From the NCBI GenBank assembly GCA_964528095.1, contig CAZGSG010000041.1, positions 1-27,117 on the forward strand: a stretch of 27,117 nucleotides of DNA, in the 5' to 3' direction. A program made the position numbers and the translations under genes. The first letter of the stretch is position 1; the number at the start of each line of letters is the position of its first letter. The notes below the pieces were generated by a model that ran no database searches, had not been told where the DNA came from, and worked only from the letters and a program-made list of their open reading frames with translations. Origin of the DNA: CAZGSG01 sp964528095. Lineage in GTDB: Bacteria > Bacteroidota > Bacteroidia > Chitinophagales > Chitinophagaceae. This document shows positions 24,599 to 27,117 of this stretch, in pieces.

Positions 24599-26083
24599 TT
24601 ATGCCTTGATACCACTACCGCTATTTTTTAATGCAGCAAGTAATTCGGCTACATTAACAGTAGCATAGGTTGAAGCATGATCAGACATCGCATAAGGGAT
24701 GATAAGATTATCATTGTGGATCATTGAGCCGCATGAATAGACAACATTGGGAACATAACCTTCTCTTTCCGTTGAATTGGGAATAAGCAGGGGTGTCGGC
24801 AGGCGCCCGATCACTTTGCTTGGATCTTCAAGATCAAGTAAGGAAACACCGAGTACATACTCCCGTACAGGGCCTACTCCATGGGTGATCACAAGCCAGC
24901 CATCTGGTGTTTCAATAGGCGAACCACAGTTTCCCATTTGCACAAATTCCCAGGTGTACTGTGGTGTTTGTAAAAGATTGGCTTCGCGCCACACATTGAT
25001 ATTTTCTGAAAAAGCGATGTAGTTATTCACACCATCTATCCGGCACAGCATGGCATATTTGCCGTTGATCTTGCGGGGAAATAATGCCATGCCTTTATTT
25101 TGCGCTACTTCCCCATGAACGGGCATTATTTTGAAATGGTAAAAATCTTTAGTGAGCAATAATTTGGGTAAGATGCTATTGCCATCATAAGCGGTATAAG
25201 TAGCATAATAGGTGACCTCGCCATCAGGTGCGGTAAACCGTACAAACCTTGCGTCTTCAATGCCTTTGATTTCGGTATCGGCAATGGGGAAGATGACCCT
25301 TTCTGAAATAGCCGTATCGATGGAAAAATCGATTTCGTAATGAGAAGATGCCAGCCACATGATTTCATTTAACAGAATAAGATTTTCCGCGTCACTGCTC
25401 ACCACCGCTCTTGTTTCTTCTACATACCTTTTTAATTCTTCATAAGTGAATGTTTCTGTCAATTTGGTCATTATCACGGAATAAGCAGTACAACTGGAGT
25501 TCTGCATTTCCTCGAGTTTTCTTATAAAGGAGGTCTTTTTATAAATATGCTTTTTGACATGTTCGGGAGCTTCCAGCATTTTACCAGCCTGCTCAATTGT
25601 TATTTTGTTTTGAGCATTGATCAGTCCTGAGCGAAATACAACAGAGGAAATATGTCCTTCCCCGGTTGCTCTGAAGCTGATGATTATTCTTTTTTCATCG
25701 GCAGCCACCTCCGATTGATCCGGGTCTTCGATCATGGATGGATTGAAAAACGCGGATGCTTCTATGGAATATTCCATAGTGAAATAAGACCCGATCAGCA
25801 CTTTTTGCAACATACTAAGTGAATGAGGGTCAATTTTGAGTTCGATAAACAAATCAGCCAGCCGGTTAAAATGTTTCTCAAATATGCGTGAAATGCTTCG
25901 GTGTCTTTTGGAATAATCCCGTAATACCTGCGTGAGAGCTTCCTGTTGTTGTTTTTCTGGCATGTTCAGAATACGAACGATCAACGCTGCGCTACGTTCT
26001 GGGGTAGTGTACAGAAATCTGGCAATTACCCGACTTGAATCCGGTTCAAAGAGAATATCCTTTCGGATTACAGTAACGGACAT
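24599..26083 (-). CDS. GH130-family mannoside phosphorylase or beta-mannosidase, cytoplasmic, with extra N-terminal domain
   Basis: A 494-residue protein with a five-bladed propeller GH130 catalytic part in roughly residues 235-480. The family motif with the general acid reads KGIEDARF with D277 (EDPR is the usual form, here EDAR). Other family stretches are CGSPIETPDGWLVITHGV, VLGVSLLDLEDPSKVIGR and EREGYVPNVVYSCG. The first 230 residues or so are charged and mostly helical, longer than in ordinary 300-400-residue members. No signal peptide, so it acts in the cytoplasm. GH130 enzymes phosphorolyse or hydrolyse beta-1,4- or beta-1,2-mannosides; which of these applies cannot be read here. It faces the two transferase genes tail to tail (49 bp apart). 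Confidence 0.87.
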   Translation of the reverse strand: MSVTVIRKDILFEPDSSRVIARFLYTTPERSAALIVRILNMPEKQQQEALTQVLRDYSKRHRSISRIFEKHFNRLADLFIELKIDPHSLSMLQKVLIGSYFTMEYSIEASAFFNPSMIEDPDQSEVAADEKRIIISFRATGEGHISSVVFRSGLINAQNKITIEQAGKMLEAPEHVKKHIYKKTSFIRKLEEMQNSSCTAYSVIMTKLTETFTYEELKRYVEETRAVVSSDAENLILLNEIMWLASSHYEIDFSIDTAISERVIFPIADTEIKGIEDARFVRFTAPDGEVTYYATYTAYDGNSILPKLLLTKDFYHFKIMPVHGEVAQNKGMALFPRKINGKYAMLCRIDGVNNYIAFSENINVWREANLLQTPQYTWEFVQMGNCGSPIETPDGWLVITHGVGPVREYVLGVSLLDLEDPSKVIGRLPTPLLIPNSTEREGYVPNVVYSCGSMIHNDNLIIPYAMSDHASTYATVNVAELLAALKNSGSGIKA

Positions 26084-26516
26084 TTTTTTGGAGAGATTTA
26101 GAAATGATTTTCCGATAATGGATTGATGTAGAAAAGAATTTTGACAATGTAGTTTTTATTATTCATATTACTTCATACAGCAGCCAGTTAATGAACAATG
26201 ATGCGATTGATTATCTGTAAATACAATTGTATAAACGAGGATCACCGGTAAATAGTGTTCAGGTTTTTTAATTGACCGGGCTGAAATAGTAAGAATATAA
26301 GTCTTGGTTTACTGTAAGACACTGGTGGTTAGTTTATTGGAGATGATTTATTGTGCGCTGACATGTAGGAAGTAATAACCGGAACCTTTATTTTTGCGCT
26401 GCTTTTTTTAGGATGGAGCATCCTGATATAGATAAAGCGGCAAAAAACGTTTTGATCGGATTGTCAGAAAATTTGAGGTAATATAATGATAAAGTATAGC
26501 TAAAAAATTCTCTTAT
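26084..26516. other. 433-bp divergent intergenic region
   Basis: It separates the GH130 gene (leftward) from the ACT-domain gene (rightward). It holds a -7-like element (26389-26396) and a 22-codon ATG frame (26413-26481, starting MEHPDIDKAA) of doubtful meaning that begins inside a small GGATG/CATCC hairpin. No promoter for the GH130 gene was recognised and nothing else is visible. Confidence 0.45.
26389..26396 (+). promoter_or_regulatory. Putative -7 promoter element (TATTTTTG) before the ACT-domain gene
   Basis: TATTTTTG matches TAnnTTTG exactly. It is 120 bp upstream of the ACT gene, giving a leader of about 110 nt. No -33 TTTG is found at the right distance. Confidence 0.33.
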
Positions 26517-26933
26517 ATGGTAAACGGAAAAGAACATCGTGAACGGTTAAAAGAGGTTATACAGGCGAGTTGGTTTAGCATAGAGAACGGCGTATACATC
26601 TATACCAGGGTAAAAGAACTATCACATGTGGATCTGCACCTGATGATAATAAATGATGGTCATGAAATAACAGTAGTGACGCGGGAAGAAAACCTGCACC
26701 TGCTTGGGCCCTATGAAGCGAACAAGGAAAAATGGCGGTTGATCAATATCCGTTGCGGAAACCCCTTTTATTGTGCCGGCTTTATCGCATTTATCACCAA
26801 CGCGCTGGCAGAAGAGGGCATAGATATCGTATTGGCCTCAAGTTATTCAAACGACCTGGTATTGGTGATGCAGGATGATCTGGACGCTACTGCCGCTATT
26901 CTTACGCGCATTGGGTTTAAGCAAATGGTCTGA
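26517..26933 (+). CDS. ACT-domain protein (CASTOR/ACT_7-like)
   Basis: A 138-residue protein. Residues about 18-75 (WFSIENGVYIYTRVKE, VDLHLMIINDGHEITVVTRE) and about 76-138 (RLINIRCGNPFYCAGFIAFITNALAEEGIDIVLASSYSNDLVLV) form two ACT-like halves of the type seen in small bacterial relatives of CASTOR proteins. Such domains usually bind amino acids or similar small molecules and regulate a partner. No catalytic residues are visible. It is transcribed alone or from its own promoter, divergent from the GH130. The ligand is unknown. Confidence 0.82.
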   Translation: MVNGKEHRERLKEVIQASWFSIENGVYIYTRVKELSHVDLHLMIINDGHEITVVTREENLHLLGPYEANKEKWRLINIRCGNPFYCAGFIAFITNALAEEGIDIVLASSYSNDLVLVMQDDLDATAAILTRIGFKQMV

Positions 26934-26941
26934 GATACTTT

Positions 26942-27117
26942 TTAAGCTATCCGTATAATAAAGCGGGCCAGTAATAAAAGAAAGCCCGCCAGCGAGATCG
27001 TGCCCCTGATGGATATATACATTAACCATTTTTTCTGAAGGGAATCGATATTCATTGCCAGGCCTCCATTTAACTCGTTAATGCTATTATTGATAGGCTC
27101 GCTTCCTGTTTTAACAA
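26942..27117 (-). CDS. Small membrane protein or C-terminal end of a membrane protein, 5' end at the window edge
   Basis: On the minus strand a frame stays open from the right edge to a TAA at 26942 (57 residues). It ends with one hydrophobic helix, ISLAGFLLLLARFII, preceded by NIDSLQKKWLMYISIRG. An internal ATG at 27055 is preceded by GGAGG at a 7-nt distance, rare in this genome, so a complete 37-residue single-helix protein is also possible. The end lies 8 bp from the stop of the ACT gene, convergent. I recognise no family. Confidence 0.42.
   Translation of the reverse strand, partial: VKTGSEPINNSINELNGGLAMNIDSLQKKWLMYISIRGTISLAGFLLLLARFIIRIA

Noticed and set aside
26413..26481. 22-codon frame MEHPDIDKAA... 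in the leader of the ACT-domain gene
   Set aside because: Very short, no conserved feature and no run of regulatory codons expected of an attenuator peptide; kept only as a remark in the intergenic entry.
1..27117. Mobile element, phage, CRISPR, defence or biosynthetic gene cluster
   Set aside because: No transposase, integrase, repeat-spacer array, toxin-antitoxin pair, nuclease/helicase set or modular synthase was found on either strand.

Overview
The window looks like chromosome of a Bacteroidota member, most likely a Chitinophagaceae-type soil bacterium. The reasons are SusC/SusD pairs, many lipoproteins with a short lipobox followed by a Lys/Ser-rich stretch, a SusR-like membrane regulator with a LuxR-type helix-turn-helix, TAnnTTTG-like -7 promoter elements, few Shine-Dalgarno sequences and moderate GC. 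I see no tRNA or rRNA gene, insertion sequence, integrase, phage gene or CRISPR array.

Left part (1-6780): a TauE/SafE-type permease cut by the left edge, with an operator-like inverted repeat at its promoter; a LytS/LytTR-type histidine kinase and response regulator pair with overlapping genes; a divergent 611-residue secreted protein ending in a TlpA-type thioredoxin domain; and a type-I ABC exporter half-molecule with a long charged first loop, an unusual ABC signature and a very acidic tail. A bidirectional terminator closes this part.

Centre (6804-20482): a complete polysaccharide utilisation locus read leftwards: SusC, SusD, two PKD-type surface lipoproteins, a GH16 with a Calx-beta domain, a second GH16, and a GH30. 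The enzymes point to a beta-1,3-glucan with beta-1,6 linkages (laminarin or fungal wall glucan). A divergent membrane regulator (beta-propeller sensor, Y_Y_Y domain, one membrane helix, LuxR-type HTH, no kinase) faces susC across a 180-bp control region holding three in-phase TACATCA repeats. Two strong stem-loops, one after susD and one after the second binding lipoprotein, divide the locus into likely expression segments.

Right part (20836-27117): a small unknown protein, then two back-to-back GT4-type glycosyltransferases (the first fused to an alpha-helical, probably (alpha/alpha)-barrel domain), facing a cytoplasmic GH130-type mannoside phosphorylase/hydrolase with an extra N-terminal region. 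No signal peptides are seen here, so this looks like an intracellular glycan (possibly mannose-containing) made by the two transferases and recycled by the GH130. This is the part most likely to hold undescribed biology. An ACT-domain protein and the end of a small membrane protein gene complete the window.
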